The notes under the pieces were generated by a model. It saw nothing but the letters and a program-made list of their open reading frames with translations, did not search any database and was not told the origin of the DNA. 64,000 nt of DNA from Caulobacteraceae bacterium UBA3198 (GTDB lineage Bacteria; Pseudomonadota; Alphaproteobacteria; Caulobacterales; Caulobacteraceae), in contig DEWY01000011.1 in NCBI GenBank assembly GCA_002363865.1, forward strand, positions 64,263 through 128,262. Direction: 5' to 3'. The position numbers were made by a program, and so were the translations under genes. Numbering within the stretch: position 1 is the stretch's first letter; each line of letters opens with the position of its first letter. Below, piece after piece: positions 16,721 to 24,673 of the stretch.

Positions 16721-18075
16721 CGGCTCCCCCTCGGACCTTTCTCAAGCTGCAGCCGCGCGAGTTCACGCAGGTCGCCGGCCCTGAGGCCATCCCCTTCGCA
16801 CAGGGGCGTCGTCGGGCTCAAGGTCGCCGCCAGACGGGCCACACCGGCCAGGTTGCGCCGTCCAGCCGCGCCGTCGCCCCGCTCAAGCCGGAGAAGCCCG
16901 AGGTGATACTGGGCCATAAGGAAGGTTCCATCCAGATAGACCGCCCGGCGAAGCGCCTCTTCGGCCTCGTCCAGTAACCCCTGGGCCTGGGTGACCAGGC
17001 CCAAATAGAAGTGCGCGGCCGGGTCGGGCGGCGATCGGGCAAGCGCTTGCCGACACAGGTGCGCGGCCTCCGCGAACCGCCCCAGATTGGCGAGGGCGCG
17101 GATGTCGGCCAGCGGCGTGACGCTGTCGACGGTCGGCTGCGGCGGCTTGGGCGCGGGCGCCGGCTCAAGGGTCGGCGCAGCCAAGGGCCGGGGCGGGGGC
17201 GGGGAGGGCGCTTGGCTCGCGTCCGGGGCCGGCAAGGGGGTCCAGCCCGCCGCCGGCGCCGGGTCAGGCGCGGCCTCGGCGGTCCGGCGGCGATAGGCCA
17301 CGGCGCCGGGCAGGGTGATCGTCCGCACATGGGCTTCAAACCCCGGATTGGGCTCGGCGTGGCCCACCAGCAGCCAGCCTTCGTCCCCCAGGCGCTGGGC
17401 CAGGGCGCCGACCACGGCGTTCATGGCGTCCGGATGGAAGTAGATCAGGACGTTGCGGCAGAGGATGAGGTCGAAGTCGGTCAGATCCAGCGGCGCGGCC
17501 GGGCCCAGCAGGTCCAGCAGATTGCCGTACTGGAACCGCACCAGGCTGCGGAACCGTGGCCGCAGCCGCCAGGTGCGATCATCCTGGGTGAACCAGGCTT
17601 GCTTCTGCTCGGCCGAGAGCGAGCGCAGCGCCCACGCCCCGAAGCGCGCCTCCCGGGCGGCCGCCAGCGCGGACTCGTTGATGTCGGTGCCCAGGATGGT
17701 CAGCCGCCAGTCGGCGATCTGGTCGCCCAGGAGCTCGGCCAGCAGGATGGCCACGGAGTAGGGTTCGGCGCCGGTGGCGCAGCCGGCGCTCCAGATGCGC
17801 AGCCGCTTGGTCTGGGCGTGGCGGGCGATCAATTCGGGGAGAATATGCGCCTTTAGGGCCGTAAATTGCTCCACATAGCGCAGGAAATAGGTCTCTCCGA
17901 CGGTGATCTCGCCCTCCAGCCGCCGCCATTCGGCAGGCCCGGCCTGAGGGTCGTCGAGCAGCCGCACATAGGACTCGACGTCGGGCAGGCGCACGGCCGC
18001 CAGCCGCCGGCGCACCCGGTCCCAAAGGACGTCATCCTTGTCGGCGTAGTAGAAGTGACCGGTGCGGGCGATCAC
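16717..18075 (-). CDS. cheR: CheR chemoreceptor methyltransferase with C-terminal TPR region
   Basis: SAM-dependent methyltransferase that methylates receptor glutamates. The N-terminal CheR helical domain (RTGHFYYADKDDVLWDRV; ITVGETYFLR) is followed by the SAM fold (WSAGCATGAEPYS, ILGTDINESAL, LILCRNVLIYF). A Pro/Ala-rich linker (about 262-310) then leads to TPR-like helices (about 315-440). This WspC-like layout is typical of alternative-function systems. GTG 18075 is the first ATG/GTG/TTG in frame, yet CheR-like sequence (PVFAPDHPFWRLKAE) continues upstream. A CTG at 18136 overlapping the cheW stop may be the true start, which would add about 20 residues. Confidence 0.9.
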   Translation of the reverse strand: MIARTGHFYYADKDDVLWDRVRRRLAAVRLPDVESYVRLLDDPQAGPAEWRRLEGEITVGETYFLRYVEQFTALKAHILPELIARHAQTKRLRIWSAGCATGAEPYSVAILLAELLGDQIADWRLTILGTDINESALAAAREARFGAWALRSLSAEQKQAWFTQDDRTWRLRPRFRSLVRFQYGNLLDLLGPAAPLDLTDFDLILCRNVLIYFHPDAMNAVVGALAQRLGDEGWLLVGHAEPNPGFEAHVRTITLPGAVAYRRRTAEAAPDPAPAAGWTPLPAPDASQAPSPPPPRPLAAPTLEPAPAPKPPQPTVDSVTPLADIRALANLGRFAEAAHLCRQALARSPPDPAAHFYLGLVTQAQGLLDEAEEALRRAVYLDGTFLMAQYHLGLLRLERGDGAAGRRNLAGVARLAATLSPTTPLCEGDGLRAGDLRELARLQLEKGPRGSR

Positions 18076-18131
18076 CTCGGCCTTGAGCCGCCAGAAGGGG
18101 TGATCTGGCGCAAAGACCGGCGCGGCGGGAT

Positions 18132-18638
18132 TCAGGGCGCCCCGTCCCCCGAGGCGGCGAGCCTCGCGCGCAGGGTCTCGCCGATCTCGGTCACCCGGGC
18201 GTGTTCCTCCAGAAGCAGCAGGCGCTCGACGTCAAGCAGGGCGACCAGCCGCCCAAGGATCAGCAGGTTTCCGATGATCGCGCCATTGGCGCTGGCCGAG
18301 TCCGCGACCGAGGTGAAATCCTCGGCTTCGGCTTCGGCGTCCATCACCCGGTCGGCCAGCAGCGCCAGATCGCCGCCCCCAGGGCCGGCGCGCAGGCGGA
18401 CCACGTGGCTGTAGAGGTCCGGGGCTGATGGCGGACGATCAGGGTCGAACAGGCGGGCCAGGTCGATCACGGCCAGGGGCTGGCCCTGCCGGTTCATGAA
18501 ACCGGCCAGCACCTTGGGCCAGGGCGCCTGACGCTCAAACCGGGTGACGGGCAGGATCTCGGCGACGGCGCGCATGGGCAGGGCCATGTCGACGCCGGCC
18601 ACGTCCAGCAAGAGATAGCGATCCTGGGGGAAGGGCAT
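18132..18638 (-). CDS. cheW: CheW coupling protein (first gene of chemosensory operon)
   Basis: Coupling protein of 168 residues that links receptors to CheA. The CheW fold spans about 6-160: YLLLDVAGVDMALPMRAVAEILPV, then VLAGFMNRQGQPLAVIDLARLF, then LALLADRVMDAEAEAEDF. The ATG at 18638 is the first gene of the minus-strand operon, so its promoter should lie in 18639-18740. The seven following genes are joined by overlaps or gaps of at most 9 bp, except for the apparent 56-bp gap to the annotated cheR start, which probably reflects a mis-assigned start. Confidence 0.92.
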   Translation of the reverse strand: MPFPQDRYLLLDVAGVDMALPMRAVAEILPVTRFERQAPWPKVLAGFMNRQGQPLAVIDLARLFDPDRPPSAPDLYSHVVRLRAGPGGGDLALLADRVMDAEAEAEDFTSVADSASANGAIIGNLLILGRLVALLDVERLLLLEEHARVTEIGETLRARLAASGDGAP

Positions 18639-18695
18639 GGGAGTCTAGAACACCATTCCGCCCCCGCCGCCAATCGTCATTCGCACCCTGGGCTG

Positions 18696-18735
18696 CGCAA
18701 CCTGCATGGCTGGCGGCTGACGCGTGCAGGTTGCG
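18696..18735 (-). terminator. 11-bp inverted repeat between the persulfide dioxygenase gene and the che operon
   Basis: CGCAACCTGCA (18696-18706) and TGCAGGTTGCG (18725-18735) are perfect complements separated by 18 nt. The repeat begins 5 nt after the minus-strand stop of the 18741-19601 gene, so it fits a 3' hairpin. There is no T-run. Because it also lies about 60-100 bp upstream of cheW, an operator role for the chemosensory operon is equally possible. Confidence 0.45.
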
Positions 18736-18740
18736 TCCCG

Positions 18741-19601
18741 TCAGATCTCCGTCACCGGCAGACGCAGATAGACGCGGCCGTCCCGCTCGGCTGGCGGCAG
18801 TGCGCCGGCGCGGATGTTCACCTGCAGCGACGGCAGGATCAGATTGGGCGGGGGAAGGGTGGCGTCCCGGGCTTCGCGACGGGCCACGAAGTCGGCTTCG
18901 CTCACGCCGCCGCGCAGGTGGATGTTCTCCGCCCGCTGGGCCGCCACGGTGGTCTCCCAGGCATGGGTCTTGCGATCTTTGGTCAGATAGTCGTGGCCCA
19001 CATAGATCTTGGTTTCCGGCGGCAGGGCGAGGATCTTCTGGATCGACCGGTAGAGGGTTGCGGCGTCCCCGCCGGGGAAGTCGGCCCGCGCCGTGCCGTA
19101 GTCCGGCATGAACAGAGTGTCGCCCACATAGGCCGCCCCATCTATGAGATAGGTGACGCAGGCCGGCGTGTGGCCGGGGGTGTGAAGGACGCTTATCTCT
19201 GTTTTGCCGAGCCTCAGGCTGTCGCCTTCGCGCACAAGGCGGTCGAAGACGGCGCCGTCGGCGGTGACGTCGTCAGCGCCGAAGACCTTGCCGAAATAGT
19301 CCTGGACCGCGGTGATATGGGCGCCGATCACCACCTGGGCGCCGGTTGCGTCCCGCAGGCGGGTCGCGGCCGACAGGTGGTCGGCGTGGGCGTGAGTCTC
19401 CAGGACGTAGACCAGCTTCAGGCCGCGGGCCTCAATCGCCCGCAGGATCTCGGAGACCTGCTCGCGGGAGACCTTGGCGCCCTTGGGCTCATAGTCGAGG
19501 ACCGGGTCGATCACGGCGGCCTCGCCGGTCGCCTCATCCCAGACCAGATAGGTCACGGTCGAGGTCGCCTCATGGAAGAAGCTCATCTGCTGAACGGACA
19601 T
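18741..19601 (-). CDS. MBL-fold hydrolase, persulfide dioxygenase-like
   Basis: Metallo-beta-lactamase-fold protein of 286 residues, of the ETHE1/Blh-type persulfide dioxygenase group. This group oxidises glutathione persulfide to sulfite at a mononuclear iron site. Metal-ligand motifs are ETHAHADHLS (HxHxDH), TPGHTPA, YVGDTLF and YVGHDY. ATG 19601 is chosen because GGAGGA precedes it at 6-bp spacing; the upstream ATG 19619 would place that site inside the gene. It is divergent from the TauE exporter gene across an AT-rich dyad. The surrounding sulfide:quinone oxidoreductase, rhodanese and ArsR genes support a role in sulfide detoxification. Glyoxalase II activity is the main alternative. Confidence 0.85.
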   Translation of the reverse strand: MSVQQMSFFHEATSTVTYLVWDEATGEAAVIDPVLDYEPKGAKVSREQVSEILRAIEARGLKLVYVLETHAHADHLSAATRLRDATGAQVVIGAHITAVQDYFGKVFGADDVTADGAVFDRLVREGDSLRLGKTEISVLHTPGHTPACVTYLIDGAAYVGDTLFMPDYGTARADFPGGDAATLYRSIQKILALPPETKIYVGHDYLTKDRKTHAWETTVAAQRAENIHLRGGVSEADFVARREARDATLPPPNLILPSLQVNIRAGALPPAERDGRVYLRLPVTEI

Positions 19602-19623
19602 TGGGTCCTCCTTTCGCACCCCC

Positions 19624-19647
19624 TATATATGCATTATTGCTAATATA
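19624..19647. promoter_or_regulatory. AT-rich 24-bp dyad, probable ArsR/BigR-type operator A
   Basis: TATATATGCA - TTAT - TGCTAATATA. The two 10-bp arms are near-symmetric (TATATATGCA against TATATTAGCA) in an otherwise very GC-rich region, midway between divergent genes starting at 19601 and 19683. A sequence identical at 20 of 26 aligned bases, in the opposite orientation, occurs at 26114-26137. For the minus-strand gene, TTGCTA and TATATA at 16-bp spacing form a possible sigma70 promoter lying inside the dyad, so binding would block transcription. Confidence 0.65.
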
Positions 19648-19682
19648 GCAAATGCAGCTATGACCAAGGCAGGAGCGCGTGC

Positions 19683-20462
19683 ATGGACCTCACAACCACA
19701 GCCATGATCGCCGCGGTGATGAGCGGCGCAGTGGTCGGCCTGCTGCTCGCCGTCTTCGGCGGCGGCGGCTCTGTGCTGGCCACGCCGGCCCTGCTCTATG
19801 TGGTGGGGCTGGAAGACACCCACCTGGCGATCGGCACCTCGGCGGCGGCCGTGGCGGTCAATGCGGCCATCAATCTGGTGGGCCACGCCCGCAGCGGACG
19901 GGTGAAGTGGCCCTGCGCCAGCGTCTTCGCCGCCGCCGGCCTCGCCGGCGCCTTGGCGGGCTCTAGCCTGGCCAAGCAGGTGGACGGCCAGCAACTGCTG
20001 GTCCTGTTTGCCGCGGCCATGGCGGCCATCGCCCTGTCGATGATGCGAAAGCCGAAGGACGCCGGGGATCCGCTGGCGCATATCTCCTGGCGCATGACCC
20101 TGCGCCTGGCGCCGATCGGCCTGGCGACCGGTCTTGCAGCCGGCTTCTTCGGAATCGGCGGCGGTTTCCTCATCGTGCCGGGGCTCATGGCGGCCAGCGG
20201 CATGACGCTGGCCAACGCCGCGGCCTCGTCCCTATTGTCGGTGAGTCTGTTCGGGGCGGCGACCTCGGCCAACTATGCGCTATCTGGGCTCGTGGTCTGG
20301 CCGGTGGCGGGGCTGTTCATCGCCGGCGGCCTGGCCGGGGGGTGGGCGGGTTTGCGGGCCGCAGGCCTGCTGGCGGACCGCGCCCTCCTGGCCCGGCGAC
20401 TGTTCGCTGGCCTGGTTCTGATCGTCGCCGCCTATGTGGCCTGGAAGGGGATTGCCGGATGA
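19683..20462 (+). CDS. TauE/SafE family sulfite/sulfoacetate exporter-like permease
   Basis: Inner-membrane protein of 259 residues with about eight hydrophobic helices. It has the internal duplication typical of TauE/SafE: glycine-rich GLLLAVFGGGGSVLATP in the first half and GLAAGFFGIGGGFLIVPGL in the second. The family exports small sulfur anions such as sulfite or sulfoacetate. Here it is paired with a persulfide dioxygenase-like gene, whose product would be sulfite, which makes export of an end product plausible. ATG 19683 lies 36 bp from operator A. Its stop overlaps the next start (ATGA), so it is coupled to the methyltransferase gene. Confidence 0.88.
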   Translation: MDLTTTAMIAAVMSGAVVGLLLAVFGGGGSVLATPALLYVVGLEDTHLAIGTSAAAVAVNAAINLVGHARSGRVKWPCASVFAAAGLAGALAGSSLAKQVDGQQLLVLFAAAMAAIALSMMRKPKDAGDPLAHISWRMTLRLAPIGLATGLAAGFFGIGGGFLIVPGLMAASGMTLANAAASSLLSVSLFGAATSANYALSGLVVWPVAGLFIAGGLAGGWAGLRAAGLLADRALLARRLFAGLVLIVAAYVAWKGIAG

Positions 20463-21061
20463 GCTTCTGGGACGAACGCTATCAGGGCGAGGCCTATCTT
20501 TTCGGCGAAGCGCCCAACGCCTTCCTGGCGCGCCAGGCTCATCGGCTGGCGCCGGGGCAGACCGCCCTGGCCGTGGCCGACGGGGAAGGGCGCAACGGCG
20601 TCTGGCTGGCGCAGCAGGGGCTCTCGGTTCTGTCGGCCGATGGTTCGCCAGTGGCCCAGGTCAAGGCGGCCCGACTGGCGGCGGCCCGGGGCGTGAGCCT
20701 CGATCTGCAACAGGTCGATCTGGCGGCCTGGGACTGGCCGCAGGAGCGGTTCGACCTGGTGGCGGCCATCTTCATCCAGTTCGCCGGGCCTGAGCTGCGG
20801 ACCGAGATCTTCGAGAACATGAAGCGGGGGCTGAAACCCGGCGGCCTGATCCTGCTGGAGGGTTACCGGCCTGAACAGATCGCCTATGGCACCGGCGGGC
20901 CCCGGACGCCGGAGAACCTCTATACCGAGGCGATGCTGCGCGAGGCCTTCGCCGACTTCGAGATTCTGGAGCTCGTCGCCTATGACGCGGCGATCGAGGA
21001 AGGCGCGGGCCATTCGGGCCAGTCCGCCCTGATCGACCTGGTGGCCCGCAAGCCGGGCTGA
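20459..21061 (+). CDS. Class I SAM-dependent methyltransferase, TehB/TPMT-like
   Basis: A 200-residue cytosolic methyltransferase: MSFWDERYQGEAYLFGEAPN at the start, a SAM-binding region ALAVADGEGRNGVWLAQQG, then FDLVAAIFIQF and LKPGGLILLEGY. This pattern resembles TehB/thiopurine-methyltransferase-like enzymes that methylate soft nucleophiles such as tellurite, selenium or thiol compounds. Coupled to the TauE gene and inside a sulfur cluster, thiol or sulfide methylation is a reasonable guess, but the substrate is not shown. ATG 20459 overlaps the TauE stop. It ends 4 bp before the convergent arsR-type gene. Confidence 0.8.
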   Translation: MSFWDERYQGEAYLFGEAPNAFLARQAHRLAPGQTALAVADGEGRNGVWLAQQGLSVLSADGSPVAQVKAARLAAARGVSLDLQQVDLAAWDWPQERFDLVAAIFIQFAGPELRTEIFENMKRGLKPGGLILLEGYRPEQIAYGTGGPRTPENLYTEAMLREAFADFEILELVAYDAAIEEGAGHSGQSALIDLVARKPG

Positions 21062-21065
21062 TCGC

Positions 21066-21419
21066 TCAGCTCGCCGGCTTGCCGCGATAGATGTCGCACA
21101 GGGTGTCGATCACCCGGGCCGCGGCCGGGTCGGTCAGGCGGTAGAATATGGTCTGACCCTCCCGGCGGGTGCCGACCACGCCTTCGGCCCGCAGCTTGGC
21201 CAGGTGCTGAGAGGCCGCCGATTGGGCCAGACCCACATGCTGAGCCAGATCGCCGACAGAGCACTCGCCGTCGCCTAGCCGGCAGAGGATGATCAGCCGC
21301 TGCTCGCTAGACATCAGCTTCATCAGCCGCGCGGCGGCCGCGGCGCTAGCCTCGAGCGCCGCCAGTTCTGCCGGGTCGGGCATCTGGGCGGCGACGGCGG
21401 TGAGGGTGGCCTTGCTCAT
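21066..21419 (-). CDS. ArsR-family regulator, BigR/SqrR/YgaV-like
   Basis: Winged-helix repressor of 117 residues: dimer helix, LMSSEQRLIILCRLGDGECS, recognition helix in VGLAQSAASQHLAKLRAEG, and wing VVGTRREGQTIFYRL. Numbered from ATG 21419, cysteines are at 46, 53 and 108. Cys46 sits where the first redox cysteine of sulfide-sensing BigR/SqrR lies, and Cys108 is in the last helix near the second, possibly one turn off. It lacks the CxC metal site of arsenic sensors. It is the last gene of the rhodanese-adaptor-RND operon, so it is probably autoregulated through operator B. An upstream GTG (21425) is a possible alternative start. Confidence 0.85.
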   Translation of the reverse strand: MSKATLTAVAAQMPDPAELAALEASAAAAARLMKLMSSEQRLIILCRLGDGECSVGDLAQHVGLAQSAASQHLAKLRAEGVVGTRREGQTIFYRLTDPAAARVIDTLCDIYRGKPAS

Positions 21420-21439
21420 GCTCACAGGTCCAGGCTGGG

Positions 21440-24400
21440 TTAGGCGGTCTTGGCGGCGCCAGGGCGGGTGGCTGGGCGGCCGTCATCCCTCAAAACCACA
21501 TAGATGGCCGGTATGACCAGCACGGTCAGCAGGGTGGAGGAGGCCAGGCCAAACAGCAGGGAGATGGCCAGGCCCTGGAAGATGGGATCGAACAGGATCA
21601 CCGCTGCGCCGATCATGGCGGCTGCTGCGGTCAGCACAATGGGCTTGAACCGGATCGCGCCCGCCTCCAGCAGCACGTCGCGCAAGGGTCTGTCGCCGGT
21701 CTGCGCATGCCGGATAAAGTCCACCAGCAGGATGGAGTTGCGCACGATGATGCCGGCGAGCGCGATGAAGCCGATCATCGAGGTGGCCGAGAACGGCGCG
21801 CTGAAGATGATGTGGCCGATGACGATGCCCACCAAGGTGAGCGGGATGGGCGTCAGGATGACCAGGGGCAGGCGGAAGCTTTTGAACTGGGCCACCACCA
21901 GCACATAGATGCCGAGGATCGCCACGGCGAAGGCCGCCCCCATGTCCCGGAAGGTCACCCAGGTGATCTCCCACTCGCCGTCCCACAGGAGGGTGGGGGC
22001 GCTTTCATCGCTGGGCTGGCCGTTCAGCCGGACCGTCGGCTTGGGCAGGTCGCCCCAGTCATGGGCCTCGATGGCGTCGCCGACGGCCAGCATGCCGTAG
22101 ATCGGCGCCTCGTACTGGCCGGCCAGCTCGGCGGTCACCATTTCGGCGTCCAGGCCGTCGCGGCGATAGATCATGTGCGAGCCAGGTTCAGAGACGGCGT
22201 CGACCACCTCGCCCAGCTCCACCAGCCGCACGCCGTCCGCGGTCTGCGAGACCGCCACCGGGGTGGCGGCGAGGCGCTCCCCCCAGGTGCGGTCGGACTG
22301 AGGCAGGCGCACGGCGATCTCCAGGGGGGTGCGGCCCTCGCCCCGGTGGGCGTAGCCCACAGGCCCGCCGCCAAACACCGCCCCGATGGAGTCCAACACC
22401 TGGCCCTCGGCCACGCCCAGATGCTCCAGGGTGTCGCGGGCCGGCGTCAGACGCAGGCGGGGGCGGGGCTCGCCGTAGGAGTCATCCACATCGACGATAT
22501 AGGGCACCGACTGGAACAGCCCCTTGACCTCGGCGGCCACGGCGCGGCGGGTCTCGGCGTCGGGACCATAGATTTCCGCCAGCAGGGTGGCCATCACCGG
22601 CGGTCCAGGGGGCGCCTCGACCACCTTGACCGATCCGCCGGTCGGGAGGGGCAGGGCCGCCAGGCGTTCACGCAGATCGAGCGCGATGGCGTGGGAGGCG
22701 CGCTTGCGATCGCCCTTATGGGACAGGGTGATGGAGAGGTCGCCCATCTCGGGCCGGTCACGCAGGAAGTAGTGCCGGACGAGGCCGTTGAAATTGAACG
22801 GTGAGGCCGTGCCGGCATAGGCCTCGATGGCGGTCACTTCCGGCACGGTGCGGGCGATCGCTGCGGCGCCGGCCAGGGTGCGTTCGGTGGTCTCAAGGCT
22901 TGCGCCTTCAGGCAGGTCGAGGACCACCTGCAGCTCGGACTTGTTGTCGAAGGGCAGCAGTTTCACCGTCACCGTCTTGGTGGCGAACATGCTCATGGAC
23001 AGTAGCGTGGCCAGGCCCACCGCGCCCAGAAAGATCCAGGCGCTGCGGCGGGTCGCGATCACCCGACTGGCCAGGGCGCGGTAGGCGCCGCCTAGCCGGC
23101 CTCCGCCCTCGTCATGCCCGTGCCCGTGGCCCTCGGTCAGGGTCTGGCGGGCGAAGCGCACCATCAGCCAGGGGGCGATGACCACGGCCACGAAGAAGGA
23201 GAAGACCATGGCGGCCGAGGCGTTGACCGGGATCGGCGCCATGTAGGGGCCCATCAACCCGGAGACGAACAACATGGGCAGCAGGGCCGCGACCACGGTC
23301 AGGGTCGCCACCACGGTCGGATTGCCAACCTCGGCCACGGCTTCGATGGCGGCCTGGGTCGGGGTGCGGCCATCCTTCATCGCCCAGTGGCGGGCGATGT
23401 TCTCGATCATGACGATGGCGTCGTCGACCAGGATGCCGATGGAGAAGATCAGGGCGAACAGGCTGACCCGGTTGATGGTGTAGCCCATCAGGTTGGAGGC
23501 GAAGAGGGTCAGCAGAATGGTGGTCGGGATGACCACGGCGGTGACGCCGGCCTCCCGCCAGCCGATGGCCAGGCCGATCAGGATGACGATGGAGACGGTG
23601 GCTAGGCCCAGGTGGAAGAGCAGCTCATTGGCCTTCTCATTGGCGCTCTCGCCATAGTCCCGGCTGACGGCGACCTCCAGGCCCTCGGGGATGAGGGTTC
23701 CGCGCAGGGTCTCCACCCGCTCCAGGATGTGCTCTGAGACCACCACGGCGTTTGCGCCCTGGCGTTTGGCGATGGCCAGGCTGACGGCGGGCGCCTGGGT
23801 CCAGCCCTCGGCGGTGCGGCTGTGGCGCCAGACCCGGGCCTGATCTTCCCGCGGCGCCTGGATCACCGTGGCGACATCGCGGACATAGACGGGCTCGCCC
23901 TTGACGGAGGCGACGCCCAGCAGTCCGACCTCCTGGGCGCTGGCCAGGGTCCGGCCCGCGGCCACGTCCACGGCCTGACCATCCTGGCGGATGGCGCCGG
24001 CCGGGAAGCTGCGATTGGCCTGGCGAACCGCCTCGATGACGCCGCCCAGGGGCACGCCGCGCAGGGCCAGGCGTTCGGGATCGGGCTCGATGCGGATCTC
24101 GTCGGGGCGACCGCCGACAATGAAGGTCAGGCCCACATCCTCGACCTTGGCCACCTCGGTGCGCAGCTTCAGCGCGACGTCGTACAGGGCCTGGTCCGAC
24201 CAGCGATCCGCCATTTCGGGGGTCGGCGTCAGGGTCAGAACCACGGCGGGCACATCATTGATGCCGCGGGTGACGATCATCGGTTCGGGGATCCCCACCG
24301 GGATCTGGTCGTAGTTGGCGCGGATCTTCTCATGGACCCGCACCGCGGCGTCCTCGGGATCCTCGCCCACATCGAAGCGGGCGGTGACCAGAACCTGATC

Positions 24401-24673
24401 GTCCTGCACCTGGGTGTAGACGTGATCCACCGCGTCGATGGACTTGACGATGGTCTCAAGCGGCTTGGCCACCAGCTCGGCGCCGTCGGCGGCGCGCAGG
24501 CCGGGCGTGGCGACCATGATGTCGACCATGGGCACGCTGATCTGCGGCTCTTCCTCCCGGGGGATGGACAGGAGCGCCATCAGCCCCACGGCGATGGCCG
24601 CCAGCAGGGCGAGCGGCGTCAGGGGCGAATGAATGGTGGCCTGGGTTAGTCGTCCGGAGATGCCCAGATTCAT
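21440..24673 (-). CDS. RND efflux transporter, inner-membrane pump subunit
   Basis: AcrB/MexB-type pump of 1077 residues with twelve predicted membrane helices and two large periplasmic loops. The TM4 proton-relay signature is visible (FSIGILVDDAIVMIENIARH, with two adjacent Asp), as is the GFIALAGIIVRNSILLVDF segment in TM10-TM11. A His-rich stretch in a cytoplasmic linker (TEGHGHGHDEGGG, near residue 510) is unusual. It is co-transcribed after its adaptor (4-bp overlap) and before the ArsR gene. The context links it to sulfur stress; the substrate could be a sulfur compound, a thiol conjugate or a metal. No outer-membrane partner gene is adjacent; TolC at 44.5 kb is one candidate. Confidence 0.92.
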   Translation of the reverse strand: MNLGISGRLTQATIHSPLTPLALLAAIAVGLMALLSIPREEEPQISVPMVDIMVATPGLRAADGAELVAKPLETIVKSIDAVDHVYTQVQDDQVLVTARFDVGEDPEDAAVRVHEKIRANYDQIPVGIPEPMIVTRGINDVPAVVLTLTPTPEMADRWSDQALYDVALKLRTEVAKVEDVGLTFIVGGRPDEIRIEPDPERLALRGVPLGGVIEAVRQANRSFPAGAIRQDGQAVDVAAGRTLASAQEVGLLGVASVKGEPVYVRDVATVIQAPREDQARVWRHSRTAEGWTQAPAVSLAIAKRQGANAVVVSEHILERVETLRGTLIPEGLEVAVSRDYGESANEKANELLFHLGLATVSIVILIGLAIGWREAGVTAVVIPTTILLTLFASNLMGYTINRVSLFALIFSIGILVDDAIVMIENIARHWAMKDGRTPTQAAIEAVAEVGNPTVVATLTVVAALLPMLFVSGLMGPYMAPIPVNASAAMVFSFFVAVVIAPWLMVRFARQTLTEGHGHGHDEGGGRLGGAYRALASRVIATRRSAWIFLGAVGLATLLSMSMFATKTVTVKLLPFDNKSELQVVLDLPEGASLETTERTLAGAAAIARTVPEVTAIEAYAGTASPFNFNGLVRHYFLRDRPEMGDLSITLSHKGDRKRASHAIALDLRERLAALPLPTGGSVKVVEAPPGPPVMATLLAEIYGPDAETRRAVAAEVKGLFQSVPYIVDVDDSYGEPRPRLRLTPARDTLEHLGVAEGQVLDSIGAVFGGGPVGYAHRGEGRTPLEIAVRLPQSDRTWGERLAATPVAVSQTADGVRLVELGEVVDAVSEPGSHMIYRRDGLDAEMVTAELAGQYEAPIYGMLAVGDAIEAHDWGDLPKPTVRLNGQPSDESAPTLLWDGEWEITWVTFRDMGAAFAVAILGIYVLVVAQFKSFRLPLVILTPIPLTLVGIVIGHIIFSAPFSATSMIGFIALAGIIVRNSILLVDFIRHAQTGDRPLRDVLLEAGAIRFKPIVLTAAAAMIGAAVILFDPIFQGLAISLLFGLASSTLLTVLVIPAIYVVLRDDGRPATRPGAAKTA

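Noticed and set aside
7757..18638. Flagellar chemotaxis cluster
   Set aside because: No cheY, cheD or flagellar genes; CheA lacks an evident P2 domain and carries a receiver, and CheR carries TPRs, as in alternative-function systems.
21066..21419. Arsenic-responsive ArsR
   Set aside because: The metal-binding CxC motif of arsenic sensors is absent, no ars genes are nearby, and the surrounding genes concern sulfide.
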